Shown: positions 12,386-25,100 of the stretch, piece after piece
Position numbering within the stretch: the stretch's first letter is position 1
Layout: the number at the start of each line of letters is the position of its first letter
NCBI RefSeq assembly: GCF_932526225.1
Contig: NC_064037.1
Span: 16,058,601-16,122,600 of the forward strand
DNA length: 64,000 bases
Source of the DNA: Nematostella vectensis
Taxonomy: Eukaryota; Cnidaria; Anthozoa; Actiniaria; Edwardsiidae
Reading direction: 5' to 3'
Notes under the pieces: model-generated
The model's database searches: none
Told to the model about the DNA's origin: nothing
Seen by the model: the letters and a program-made list of their open reading frames with translations, nothing else
Made by a program: the position numbers and the translations under genes

Positions 12386-15300
12386 ATGGACAGCGAAGAC
12401 GTGTTTGACGTGTGTGTTGTTGGTGCAGGCGTCGAGGGGAGCGCAACTGGGAGATATCTAGCGTCTAGGGGGAAGAAAGCTCTGCTAGTTGAACAGGTTC
12501 GACACCTTCCCCATGCCTCTCTCACTTCTCCCGTTCACCTTCTTCGGATTATTCAGTCATTCTATGTTGATGTTTTTTGGCTCAGTGTTAAAGTGGGCAG
12601 GGGGTATTTTTTTGTTACATATGGCTTTCTGGCAGCCCAAAGGGAGTAGATCCGCTACTGAAGGGTGTGTAGCAAATTACAGAAATGAGGGGAGGGGGGG
12701 GGGGGGGGGAGGGGGTGTAGGCTGATATATGGAATACAATTCTTTGGATTTGCTACAAGCCAGGATTGTTTTGCTGCCATTTTCCATATTGTGCCAATTT
12801 CAATACTGTGAACTCCTTCAGTGGTTCAACTGCTAAACTGCGTCTAGGATTCCATAATTGAAATTAACAGAATTACCTTTGATGCTTTTTGATTGACATG
12901 TGCCTTACTGAAAGGCAGCATGATAGATTGGAAACCATTTTATTTTTATATATCTATATATAGGGATTTTGAATGATGGAAACCAGAATGTGAGTTACTG
13001 GTACCTATTTATACCACTTCCCCCTCCGAGCCTTTTCCCATGCTACAAAATTAAAACCTCACTTCCAAACAAAATGAGCACTTGCCCTTATCCCTACAAT
13101 ACTGCCCAACACTTTCCCACATACACCCCCTTTGCCCACCTCTCTCCCACTCTCCCCTTTAGTAACATTCTAGGTGCTGAACAGCCATGACTATTTAATT
13201 TTCCCTACAATACTGCCCAACACTTTCCCACATACACCCCCTTTGCCCACCTCTCTTCCACTCTCTCCTTTAGTATCATTCTAGGTGCTGAACAGCCATG
13301 ACTATTTAATTTTCAACCTACCTTGTGCTCTTTGTAGTTTACTTTGCCACATTCCCGCGGCAGCTCACATGGTTCAACAAGGTTGGTGCGCCATGGGTAT
13401 TCCAGTAGCAGCCTTGTCAGCCTTATGCCTGAGTCTTTCAGCATTTGGACGGATGTGGAGAAAATGGCAGGAGAGCAGCTCTTAAAGTGAGTTTTCAATA
13501 TTGGGTATAATTATTCGTAGTATACTTTGATCTTTAGGGATCTTGTAAAGGTTAAAGAAATTCCATAAACTGAGAAAAACTTCGAAAGCTGGAGGAGGGG
13601 GTAAAGGACCAACTTGAAAAAAAAATCCAAAGAGAAAAAAATATCAAGAATACATTTTTTACTATGCAAAGATATCAGAATAAATGCTGTGATTATCATA
13701 TTATATGGTGTTGAGTTCTGTCTGTATATGGATGGGGTCATTCAAAAAAAAAATTGGATAGGGGTGTCACCTCCAGCCAGTTTTTTCTCAGATGTTTTGT
13801 AATTTCTTTTTATGTATGAGCTAGAACCACATTACTTATACACTCTTTGTTGCTTCAAAAGGACTTCAAAAGGAATTTTTCTCAAATTTTCATAAATTGG
13901 ATGGCAAACAGTCAACACAAGATTTTACGAAATTGCTATATTAAGCTGAGACTGAGATTTTTCTTTTTTCAGAAACCAATATTTATGAATTGAGAATCTG
14001 AGACCTGCATCTTAAAATATTTTTGACATCAAGACATTGCAAACATGCAGTCTTGACAAAAACTATGGCAAACTTGTAAATAAAAAAATTTCTAAGAAAT
14101 TTGGGGAAAAAACTTAAAGATTCTGGAGGAAGCCGAGGCAGCAACACCATCAGCAGCCTTCTATCTTTAATTGCACCAAGTGCGGCATGGACTGCCATTC
14201 TTGAGTCAGACTGCACAACCATTGAGTCGCACTGCACAACCTGCGGTTCAGATAGGCTCACAAAGAGTTGCACCATCATCTCTAGATGGAAGGATGCCGA
14301 CGACTAATGCATTCTTTCTTGATTTATTCCAGGAGAGTTGGCTTACTATCCATTGAAGCTCCCCCCTATGGCAATATCAGCCGACTTGCCGCAAATGTTA
14401 GGCATGTTGGCGAAGAGTGTCTTGTGCTTGAGGGTGAGCAGCTATGTAAGAGATATCCTATGTTTAACTTCCCTGACAGCTGGAGAGCTACCCTAGAGCC
14501 TGGAGGAGGTTACATTATGGCTGCACAGGCCCTGAAGGCTTTACAGGTTAGAACCATTACAGGGTCATGGCTTGAGATCCTACCCCCTACAAACCCATTT
14601 AAAAGTGCTGTTGTTGACCTAAGGGTACAAAATTTCCAATTTGTTGAAGGGGTTGCACAGACATAGATATTTGAGACTTTTAGGTCCTAAAACATTTAAT
14701 ACAGTTTTCAGACCATGCATGTATTGCATGTAATGTTGATTCCTACCCCAACAAAAACCAACAATTTCAATCTAATTGTGTCCTGTGGACAGGTGTAAAG
14801 CTACAGCCCGAGGCACCTTTCTGTGCCTTCAACTTGACTCAAGCATGATGTATCTGATCTCACATAACCCAGCATTATCAAGCTGCAATGAGAGTTATAA
14901 GCTTTCTAAATTTATTAATTTTCTAATGATCATCTAAGTGTATTCTATAATGAACATACTGCCAACAAAATTGATCATTATATCTTATATACAATTTCAA
15001 CTATCTATACTAAAATTGTACTACATTATATTACTAACTTAACAGGTCGAGTGCTTCTGCTCGAGAGTTCCCCAAACAAACACTGAGGTTTTCAAAACTC
15101 AATGAAGGCACAAAAAGAATGTTTTATTGCTTTTATAAAATTATTTTATTGCTTTTATAAAATTATCCACAACAGCTAGCGCTTATGGCGTCATACCAGT
15201 GCACGTCAGCTCACGTGCAGAATAGTTTGAAAAACTGGCTTCAAATTCCAAGCAATATTTACTTCATTGTTTGATTGTTCATCTATTTCGACTTATTTTG

Positions 15301-18300
15301 CAATTTCCTATCTACCTGGGACACATTACTCCTAAAGAATAATATTTTTTTAGTGTTAAAAGGTAAAAAGTTTTTTGGAATTCACGGAAATCAGTTGGAA
15401 TTCAGTGTTGATGATTGATGATGCACAAATTCTCCTTATACAATTTTATGCTGTGTCATCACATGACCTTCATCATGTTATAAAAGTGACCAATCCCACC
15501 AATCAGAGTGCCTGTCCTACAGTATCTCAATTATTTTATAAAACTAATTAACTTACTTTATACTGCTTTGTTGTAGGATCAATTTGTTCAATTTGGTGGA
15601 GTGTTGCAAGATGGGGAGAAGGTGCTAGAAATTATCCCTGGAGATATTATCAAGATAAAGACCAGCAAAGCTATTCACAGAGCTAAAAGTGTTGTCATAA
15701 CTGCAGGTTTGCTTTCTGCCCGGGTTTAACCTGTTTTTATATTTTCACAAGAAGTTTATTTATCGTTCTCTCCATCAATTTAGCTTTAAAAATTTACTTT
15801 ATTTTTTAGGCCCATGGATCAATAAAATCTTGAAGCCATTATCCCTCCAACTCCCAGTTGAGGTATCGCATAGTACAACCTAACACGGCAATTTTGAGGG
15901 GTCTTAAGCTCCTTACAAGCACTAGCTTTGTCAATCACTATAAACATATCCTTAAATGGGCATTTAAATACAGGAGGGGCTTATGACGCAAGAGACAATT
16001 AAAAAAACTGGGGGGGCACAGCCATACCCCTACTTGTCATTTCCTTATAATTTTTAGAAGGAATAAAACTGGGGGGTGGTCACAGGTTTCCCTAGCTCCT
16101 ATAGTTGTTATGGCGTGGCTAAAGGCCCACTACTCCTAGCTGTCATAGCAAGCCCAAAGGGCAGGATACGAGGAGGGATAGATTCCGCACGCCTGGAGAA
16201 AGGGATGAAGAATGCCTTGCCTTGTGTCTCTTTTTTTCCAACCCTTTGGGCTTGCTACGCAGTCTACACCACCTCATGCTTACTGTAGGCTGTGGTATTG
16301 TTGCAACATATCAACTGGTGACCTTTTGCTTTTTTATTCCTTAAGGTTTGGCGGGTGCTGCTTTGCTTCTGGAAACCAAGTGATCCTGAGAGATTCACAG
16401 CAGAAAGTGGCTTCCCTGGTTTCATATTCTATGGAGACGAAAGCTTAGGAGACCACAATCATATCTATGGCTTTCCAATTCAAGAATATCCTGGTTTGCT
16501 GAAGGTACTGTATTGTTTGGCAATCAGGAAGCCTTTCCTTTTGTGAATTTCTGCCCCTTTTGATGTGGAACAGTTGTACCCCTAGCCATGTCATGGCTGT
16601 CAACCAAACTTGTGAATTCAGTTAAAATACAGTAACAGTATGTTAAAAAACTTAAAAGAGCCATTGTGGGTGAATACAGAGAATGTATATGAACATTCTC
16701 ACAAAAAAGAGGCTTATGATGAGGTCCAAAAACTTTGTGACACCAGTGTAAATGTGGGTGAGTTGACTGCTATGTATGTCCCTGTAGAGAATCCTGCACC
16801 ATGCCCTTGTTTGTGTCATATCATCCTGATTTAGCTCTGCTATACTGAATGTCTCTCTAAACATCATGTTTGTTAGGTTTGTCACCATAGTGGTGCCCTG
16901 ATTAGTGATCCTGAACTCAGGGATAAAGATCCAACCATAACCCAAGATATTATCAGCAAGCTCAAAGATAATGTCAGAACAATGTTCAATGGAGTAGATG
17001 CAGAGCCAAGCATTGTAGAGCCCTGCATGTACACGGTAAGATCTCAAGATTTGCTTTTTGTGAAAGTCTAGTGTATAGCCGGGAACATTGAATTCTTTTG
17101 GAGTTGAAGCAGTCTGTGAGCAATCTGTAAGTCACTAGTTGATAAGGTAATGGCTATCTGATGGGCAATTGGCTGGTGTTGGTGATGTGTATTGGCTATA
17201 AGTTTATGGTGATGGCCATTGTGATAATGACAATTATGCTGGTGATGATAATGAGAAGAGCCTGGGAGTTAGTGATGACAATTATTACAGCTGGGGCAGA
17301 TCCAGGAACTCCAAAAAGGGGGTGCTGAAGCAAGGTTTTCAAGAAAGGGGGGGCGGGATTCACTATACTACTGTAGATTTCCTTATATTTGTTATTTTTA
17401 ATCCAAATGATGGTTATTGTTGGGTTGTTGTGGTGATGATGGTTATCGTGGTGTTGTGTTGTGGTGACGATGGTTATAATGGTGTTATTGTTGTTGTGAT
17501 TATGGTTGTGTTGTTGTTATCGTGGTGATGATGGTTATCGTGGTGTTGTTGTGACGATGGTTATCGTGGTGGTGTTGTTGTGATGGTGACGACAATGGTT
17601 ATCATGGTGTTATTGTTGTGGTGATGATGGTTGTGGTGGTGATGATGGCTATCTTTGTGTTGTTGTGGTGATGATGGTTGTGTTGTTGTTGTTGTGGTGG
17701 TGATGATAATGGTTATCCTGGTGTTGTTGTTGTGGTGATGAAGGTTATCCTGTTGTTGTTGTTGTGGTGGTGAAGGTTATCATGTTGTTGTGGTGATTAT
17801 GGTTGTGTTGTTGTTGTTGTGATGATGGTTGTGTTGTTGTTATGGTGGTGATGATGGTTATCGTGTTGTTGTTTTTGTGGTGATGAAGGTTATTGTGGCG
17901 TTGTTGTTGTGGTGATGATGGTTATCGTAGTGTTGCTGTCGTGGTGATAATGGTTATCGTGTTGGTGTGGTGGTGATGATGGTTATTGTGGCGTTATTGT
18001 TGTGGTGATGATGGTTATCGTGGTGTTGTTGTGGTGGTGATGATGGTTATTGTGATGTTGTTGTGGTGGTGATGATGGTTATCGTGGTGTTGTTGTGGTG
18101 GTGATGATGGTTATTGTGATGTTGTTGTGGTGGTGATGATGGTTATCGTGGTGTTGTTGTTGTTGTGGGATGATGGTTGTGTTCTGGTGACAATGGTTAT
18201 CGTGGTGTTGTTATTGTGGTGGTGACAATGGTTATCGTGGTGTTGTTATTGTGGTGGTGATGATGGTTATCGTGGTGTTGTTATTGTTGTAGTGATGATG

Positions 18301-18865
18301 GTTGTGTTGTTCTGGTGACAATGGTTATTGTGGTGTTGTTGTGGTGGTGATGATGGTTATCGTGGTGTTGTTGTTATGGTGACGATGGTTATCATGGTGT
18401 TGTTGCTGTGGTGACGATGGTTAAGGTTAAGGTCAAGACTATGAAAATGATGCAGTGATGATGATAATGAAAATGTTGTCGTTGAGCTGATTAAATTGTC
18501 GAGATGATGTGGTTTGGTCCAATGATGCTGATAAAGCCTTATCCTCTGTTCCACAGGTCACCCCAGACAGCATGTTTGTATTGGACCGGCATCCATCTTA
18601 TGACAATATCATCATAGGTGCAGGGTTCTCAGGTATAGTCATGCATTTTGACTGCTTCATTATATTGAGCTCTGTGTAATTAAGATTGTGGCAATATATT
18701 ACTGTGGCATTCATTAACCCTTGCTCCCTTGCAGGACATGGGTTCAAGATGGCACCCGTTGTTGGTAAAATCCTGAGTCAGCTTGCCTTGAGAGAAAAGC
18801 CATCTTACGACTTGTATCCATACCGGATATCGAGATTTCAGACCCATACTAAGTCATCACTGTAG
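12386..18865 (+). CDS. PIPOX: Peroxisomal sarcosine/pipecolate oxidase (PIPOX), complete, 9 exons, 393 aa
   Basis: Exons 12386-12496, 13338-13486, 14333-14546, 15577-15706, 15810-15862, 16346-16504, 16877-17035, 18557-18632 and 18735-18865 join in phase; 393 residues against about 390 in vertebrates. Visible motifs: the FAD dinucleotide fold GAGVEG (13-18), SRGSSHG (43-49) contacting the flavin, GEKVLEI and VVITAGPW in the middle, [15 protein letters not shown] (substrate domain), CMYT with Cys322 at the position that carries covalent 8-alpha-S-cysteinyl FAD in this family, and [21 protein letters not shown] near the end. Known reaction: oxidative demethylation of sarcosine and oxidation of L-pipecolate with release of hydrogen peroxide. 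The C terminus ends SSL, a weaker-than-consensus PTS1. The first donor (CAG|GTTCGA) is poor, but the join restores the family sequence exactly. Confidence 0.95.
13098..13313. repeat. 108-bp tandem duplication in PIPOX intron 1
   Basis: Two adjacent near-identical copies of a pyrimidine-rich block running from CCCTACAATACTGCCCAACA to GCCATGACTATTTAATTTTC, at about 13098-13205 and 13206-13313, just upstream of the exon 2 acceptor at 13337. Few differences suggest a recent event. Confidence 0.85.
17400..18430. repeat. GTT/GTG-rich degenerate tandem repeat in PIPOX intron 7
   Basis: About 1 kb built from variants of GATGATGGTTATCGTGGTG followed by GTTGTT or GTGGTG runs. Unit length varies between about 20 and 45 bp. 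The strand is almost free of A and C runs, giving strong purine/pyrimidine strand asymmetry. Confidence 0.85.
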
Positions 18866-21800
18866 AATCGTTTTAGTGATTTATCTTAGAAAAAAAAAAC
18901 AAGTGGTGGTTGCATTCCCTGGGGGGGGGGGGGGGGGGATGATGCTACTACATATCTTTAGTTTTGTAGAAGAAATACATTCCCACCCCACTAGCGGTAC
19001 CCTTCTGATTTTTCAAAATCCTGTGCAACAAAATGTAAGTTTAATAGTCAAGCCAGAACAAAAGAGAACAAAGACATTACATTGTGTTAGTACTACATAA
19101 ACTAAATAGGTAGCATTTCATAGGTTTTTGAAAGCCACTCTATTGAACCCATTTTAAACAAGACCCTGCACGCAGGGTTGACTGGGATACCTGATGGGTA
19201 ATCTGTGTATATGTATGACAATATTTTTGGCCATAATAATACTGCCTGGATATACTAAAAACATTTGTAAAATCTTGAGTTATATTATAAATGCCATGTC
19301 ATAACAATGGGACAAGAATGGTAAGAAGCACCAACTCTCCAGGTTTGATTGGGGGGGGGGGACTCACCATGAAAGTGGACATGACTGATTGTCCTATCTT
19401 TTACAGTGTAAATTTCTACCAAATGCTATCATACAGCAGTGTAGAGAGCATACACTCGCATACACATAAACTACATAGAAAGAGATATAATCCACAGCAG
19501 AGCATTGTCATAGAAAACGTGTTTGAAAATTGTTATAAGTGATAGCACATTTGGGGGGGGGGGGGGGGTCACAACAGTTTTTAGGATATAGCAATTTTCA
19601 AGCAAATAATCTGGAAAGTCAAAAGATATATTTAGTCCACCAAGTTGTTTTCCAACAGCTACTCTTGTGAGGCAATGAGCTGGCCCTATATTTCTGGTGC
19701 TGTTTGAATTACTCCTTCAGGAAAGACTAAACAACAAACTCTCTTTTTTTTAAATTTAGTAGCAGTAATTATTGTAATAAATAAGTACTTACATATCATT
19801 GTTTAATTCATTGTTCCAAATTGTTCCAATAAACCCGCGATTATTAGCCACAATTTATTTTGGGTCTCAACAGCATTTCCTGCATTCCCTTGTTGACTAT
19901 ATCAGCCGTTTTCCCACCAAAATACAAAATGCACATAAGAAATCAATGTAATTAACTTTACTTCATTCCTGAGTGTATGAAGCTAAATCACCTCAAATTT
20001 TGGCCTTGAAGAAAGCCCCCGAACACTTGTTTCTTTCTCTACGGCCCTACGGGTCGGGTCTTCGACTAATCGTATCATAAATCGACGAAGGAAATACGCG
20101 GTAAAAATTAAAATGAATTTCCACAATAGCATTATAGATAGAAAAGCTTTGATTGCATTTGCAATAATATAATTGCCAAAGTTGCCTTTTTTACCTGCAC
20201 AAATATAAGCTAATGCTCGGGTGAAATCTCAAATCCAACATGGCGCGTCTCCTGTCTTGAAGTGAATTAGCGATGACCTTATAAGGGCAGAAGTGACGTA
20301 CTTTATGTAAGCTCAGCCATAGCGTAATCACAAATGGGGACACAAAATAGATGGTACACAAAGTTATTGCTCAATATATGGCAGATTTCCCGGGACCACG
20401 GGAAAAAAAACAGTTGCATTTTATGACTGGGATACCACAGGTATCCCAGTAAAAACATAACCTCATCAATATCTGTAAAAATATATAAACACTGAATATT
20501 TTTCAAGGACTGGCTAAGCCTGGCTTGTAACATGTGTCTCTGTTAGGCCACATCACATTTTTTTAAAATGCATGAAGAATTTGTAGCGGACCCAAAACAT
20601 TTTCTTGAATGAGATGGTTTTGGGAGTGGGACGAGATAAAGCATGGCACAAAAATGGTTGTGGTCTATTTGAGCAAGGAGTTCAAGCCTGTTATGGAGGG
20701 GGACCCCTCAACCGGCCTGTACCGGCTTTGGGAAGTACCCACCACCCAAAAAATTCATAAATGCAAAATAAACACAACAAGATGAAGATACTCAGGCATC
20801 AGTCTAAGGGATAAATGGTCTTGCAGATATGCATCCAACCAAGGTGTTGGCATCTACTCTTAAGCCAAATAATAGCACAGGTTCTTTGACAAATCTCAAA
20901 TCGAACAAGGAGAGAAAAGCAGAATCACCCCTCTTAATAAAACGCTCAAAATACCACACAAGGGAGAGAGATCAGCAAACACAGCTCAAGACACAAATAG
21001 ATACCTTTATTCTGATCCTCCAGGTACATTTCCATGGCCTCAAAAAACAATGCCCACTCCTTGAAGGCTTGTACAACCACGAATTGCACGTATTGCAAAG
21101 CATTCTGGGAGATCCAGGGGGAAAAGAAAATTCACCAGGGGAGGGCCAGCCAACACTCCTCTCCCCAAAGTCAGATGGTTTTTTATAAGTCTTTTCACCC
21201 TGAAGCCAAACAAATCAATTCCAGGTCATACAGACCCAGAATAGCAGTGTAAACAATTTTTGATGAAAAATACAAGCAACCATCAACTTGTGCTGGCTTC
21301 AGCACAACGACGAGGGATTAAGTGGGGACCACAAAGCACTGTTGGAAAGCTTGGATACCACTGACTAGGTGCAGCTGTGTTCGACTTTGACAGGCTGTAT
21401 AAAACTTAGAATAGGGGGGAGGTATCTGTTTTCAGTCTGTTTTTTGTAAATTCAGCTCAAAAAAAGCCAGGAGTCAATGGGTTAATATAAAAAAATTAAA
21501 TAGTATCTTATCTACGTTCTTTAAAATAATGCATTCTTTCCTAAGGTTCAAGAGGTAACAATTTTAGAATAAGGAAATTAAAATTGTGTGGTGTTGTAAA
21601 AATTATTCACATCTACAGAAGATACCATAAAATTACAAGTGGGGCTCTGTAAGCAATATTTACATCCAGATCTATCCAATATAAACATATCGTTTGGGAA
21701 TGGCACTGCAGTGTAAATAACACAAGATATGGAAAACATTTTTCTTGCCAGTTTTATTAAATCAAACATCATTATACAAGAAACAAGCCTTTAGTTGGTT

Positions 21801-22182
21801 TTTATGTAATACAAACTGCGCAAAAAATATTCATGATAAACTCTGGACATTGTTTTTGCAAGCTTCAAAACATGGTCACCAAAACATGGTCACCGTTTCT
21901 GCAAGCTAAAAACAAATGATGTAAACAGCGTATATATCAAAAAGCAATACAACCCATACAGCAAATAATTTGGTAAATCATAGCTGTATATGCAGCCGAG
22001 TCAGTTCCACTAATTGTTCATTCGAAATACAAATTTAAAATTATCAGAAATAATCATTTAAACAAAAGAATCATTATATCGATCAAAGATACAAATATAG
22101 ATATGTAAGTCATAAGGCATTAACTGGCAAATGTAAAGTTAATTGTTTTATTGGTGGCATGTCACTGTTTCTCTGCTAGTAG
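18866..22182. other. Convergent intergenic region between PIPOX and ODC
   Basis: The two genes end tail to tail here. It holds both 3' UTRs, three runs of ten or more G (near 18920, 19350 and 19553) and an element remnant at about 20700-21484. For ODC a poly(A) signal (AATAAA, minus strand) lies at 22147-22152, only about 30 nt after the stop. I see no conserved coding exon. Confidence 0.5.
20700..21484. mobile_element. Remnant of a TTAA-type (piggyBac-like) nonautonomous element
   Basis: The left side carries GACCCCTCAACCGGCCTGTA, matching the subterminal sequence of the element at 26069. The right side ends AGTCAATGGG next to TTAA, the inverted match of that element's left end TTAACCCATTGAC. 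The left TTAACCC is lost. A 119-codon plus frame (20829-21188) with no recognised domain lies inside; it may be chance. Assignment to piggyBac rests on the TTAA target and CCC/GGG ends only. Confidence 0.35.
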
Positions 22183-25100
22183 TTACATGGCAGCTGAGAG
22201 AATAGCTAAAGGCTCAGTGAAGGGCAAAAATGACTTGGACTCTTCTGAGATGGCATGGCAGGTCTTGTACTCAATGTGACAAGGATCAATCACTTGCTTC
22301 AACACAGGCCTAGAACAAAAGGTTTGATGGGCATTACAATACACATGTAGCAAGACAAAGGCCCAGAACAAAAGCCATGGTCATTAAAATACACTTGTAC
22401 CAAGACATGTGCCCAGAACAAAAGGCATGGTCATTACAATACGTTTGTAACACACATGCCTAGGACAAAAAGTATTACACAATACACAAGCAATACACAA
22501 AACCTATCCCTCTTCAATGGCTTAGTTTAATCTGGTATGCTTAATCTGGATACCCAAATTTGTTAATCAATTCTAGCTGTGGAAATCAGTTTAAGTGCTT
22601 ACCAGAGCTCTTCAGTGCACAGGTAAAACTTGGTGGGTTTTTTGAAACCATTGAAGGTTGAGGCCGCCGATTGCGTGTAGGCACCCATGTACTTGAAGAA
22701 CAGCCACTCCCCAACTTCAACCTGGACGAATTGAACACATTATTTAAGATTCATAAGAATACTGTCAGAATTCTGTCCATCGTATGTGTACCATGTGATG
22801 GCTTTTTTTGAGCATCGCGTTGCAAATTCAGCAAGAATTTGGTACATTAAAGTAGTTTTATATTCCGAAGCAGCACATTTATACCACTGGTAATTTCCAC
22901 AAGTCAAATCAGCTACAAAGTATGCTTAGAAATTATTGTAATTGGCTCAGGCATAAGGTAACAGATTCTAATCATTACCACAATGAGTTATTAGAGGGCA
23001 AGTTACCATTCATCACAGCCAAACAATGTCTCATTAGTTTTTAATCAGTTATTCAATATGTTTCTACATGTGATGGAAGGGTGGTGTTGACTAATCCCAT
23101 CTCTTTCAACTAAATACAAAGATCATATGAGTATATCTTGATTACGCAATTCTGTATGCCATACCAAATCTCCACTGCATATAGAATGTTCACAGTACAG
23201 CTCTAACCAGCATCAAGGTTCATTTAACAGGCCCCTTTATAGGGGTTTGAAAGTTTTAAAAAAACTAAAGAATCCTAAATTATCATGAGGTAATGACGGG
23301 TGAAGGCCATACTTCCTAGAGGCCTGGAGAATAGGATTTAACTTGTATATAATCAAATTCAAGGTGGGGGTATGCACTAATTTACCTTAGGCAGCATCAT
23401 ATTCTTGGTGATGCAGTCCATGGAATCACAGGTGGGGCCCCAGATGCTTGTTTGATACAGTGGCTGACCACTGCTCTCCTTCACTGGTATTGCCTCAACG
23501 GTGGCATGGTCAAAGATGAGGCAGTTGAAGGAACCATACACACCATCATTCACATAGTACATGAACCCCTAGAGTTACACACAGAGAAATTAAACAAATC
23601 AGCTACACACTACACTCATTAGGGGCCAGTTCCTAGAAAGGAGGTTAGCGCTAACCCACCGATAAATACAGCTATCTTGACATCTGATTGGATAAAAAGG
23701 GCATTCATCCCTGGGTTAGAGTTACCTTGTTTTCAAGGAACACTACAAGCAATCAGTCTGTTGTTACTTCTGATTCACCAAAACAAATACAAACATGTCA
23801 TCTCATTGGTGCAAGGCTTTACCTGGTTGCCATTGTTCTCTGGTGCTGTGACATCTTCAGCCAGGACAGAGCTGCTTTGCACCTCACGTCTAGAGTAGAC
23901 GTTGACGGCCAAAGTGAAGGAAGAAGAACTGTAGTAGCGACCAGGCTCGGCAATGATGCGGACGCCAGAGGAGGGAGGGAAGTGCTCTTCAAGCAGGGGG
24001 TTGATGGTGGTACAAATCTATTAGAGAAATTAGGACAATTTATTCCCATCAAGAGGTTATCCCATTTAAATATTGTTAAAGCCACATTGTCACCAGTTTA
24101 CTTCCGGAGGTCCGACGAAAACCTCAACCGTAAAAAGACAAAAGAATCTATTAGAATTAGAGATATTTAACAGGCCATCTGCTCTAAATTATCAATCACA
24201 TCCTCAAAGAAACTTCCAATAAACGCACTGCTTTCAATATTGTGAAATATTCTTTGCATTTTCCGTTAAAAATCATCGGATATTGTTACGTAATTGACCG
24301 GAAGTAAACTGGTGACAATGCAGCTGTAATATAGTACGAATTCAACTTTGGATGGATGGATTTGTTCTTTTGCCAGCCACCTGTCGACTGAGTGACAGCA
24401 AGTCACCTAAAGGAGTCTTGGATGCCTTAGTCACTACATACCTCTTCAAATGTGATAGCAGCATTTGGGTCTCCAGGGAAACCACCACCAATGTCAAGCA
24501 GGGTGCAGTTGAAGCCAAACTGGACCTAAAATAGTGTTTGATTACATTAGTGCCATACTGTATAAGAGTCACTAACAACATTCTATTACTTACATCTAGA
24601 TATTTCTCGCATACCACATGATCACTACTCGTTACTGTCAAGTCTAAACCTTAACATCCTTATACTTACAGCTAGATTGAAAACGCTGCGTGCAGTTAAT
24701 GTCAAGTCTAAACCTTAACATCCTTATACTTACAGCTAGATTGAAAACGCTGCGTGCAGCAATCACTGCAGTGGCGTATGCACTGGCATCAAAGCACCCA
24801 CTTCCAACATGGAAACTGAAACAGCAATAGACAAAACTGATCAGCCTACTTCTGTGGCAAATCCATGGTTATGGTATACAATGGTTTAAAGCAAGATATT
24901 GCAAAATATTTAGATCTCTTTGAACTCACCTAACACCAACCACATTGAGCCCAAGATCCTGAGCTACCTTGAGCAGATGACGGCACTGCTTCAGGGGGGC
25001 TCCAAACTTGATACCAAGCTGAAATGAGTCAGGAATGTGTTAAAAAAGCAATGGCCACCATCTGTTTACAGTTATGCATTAGGCCTTTTTTTAATATTAA

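Noticed and set aside
12497-12649. Read-through of PIPOX exon 1 giving LPHAS, then LRII and Y.D.F, similar in spacing to the family sequence
   Set aside because: The true continuation ([10 protein letters not shown]) is in the exon at 13338 and fits in phase; the resemblance in the intron appears fortuitous.
14101-14307. 68-codon Ser/Thr-rich frame just before PIPOX exon 3
   Set aside because: It lies in intron 2; including it would break the phase between exons 2 and 3, which join exactly without it.
23688-24170. 160-codon plus-strand open frame
   Set aside because: It is the antisense shadow of the ODC exon at 23823-24017 plus part of the neighbouring MITE.
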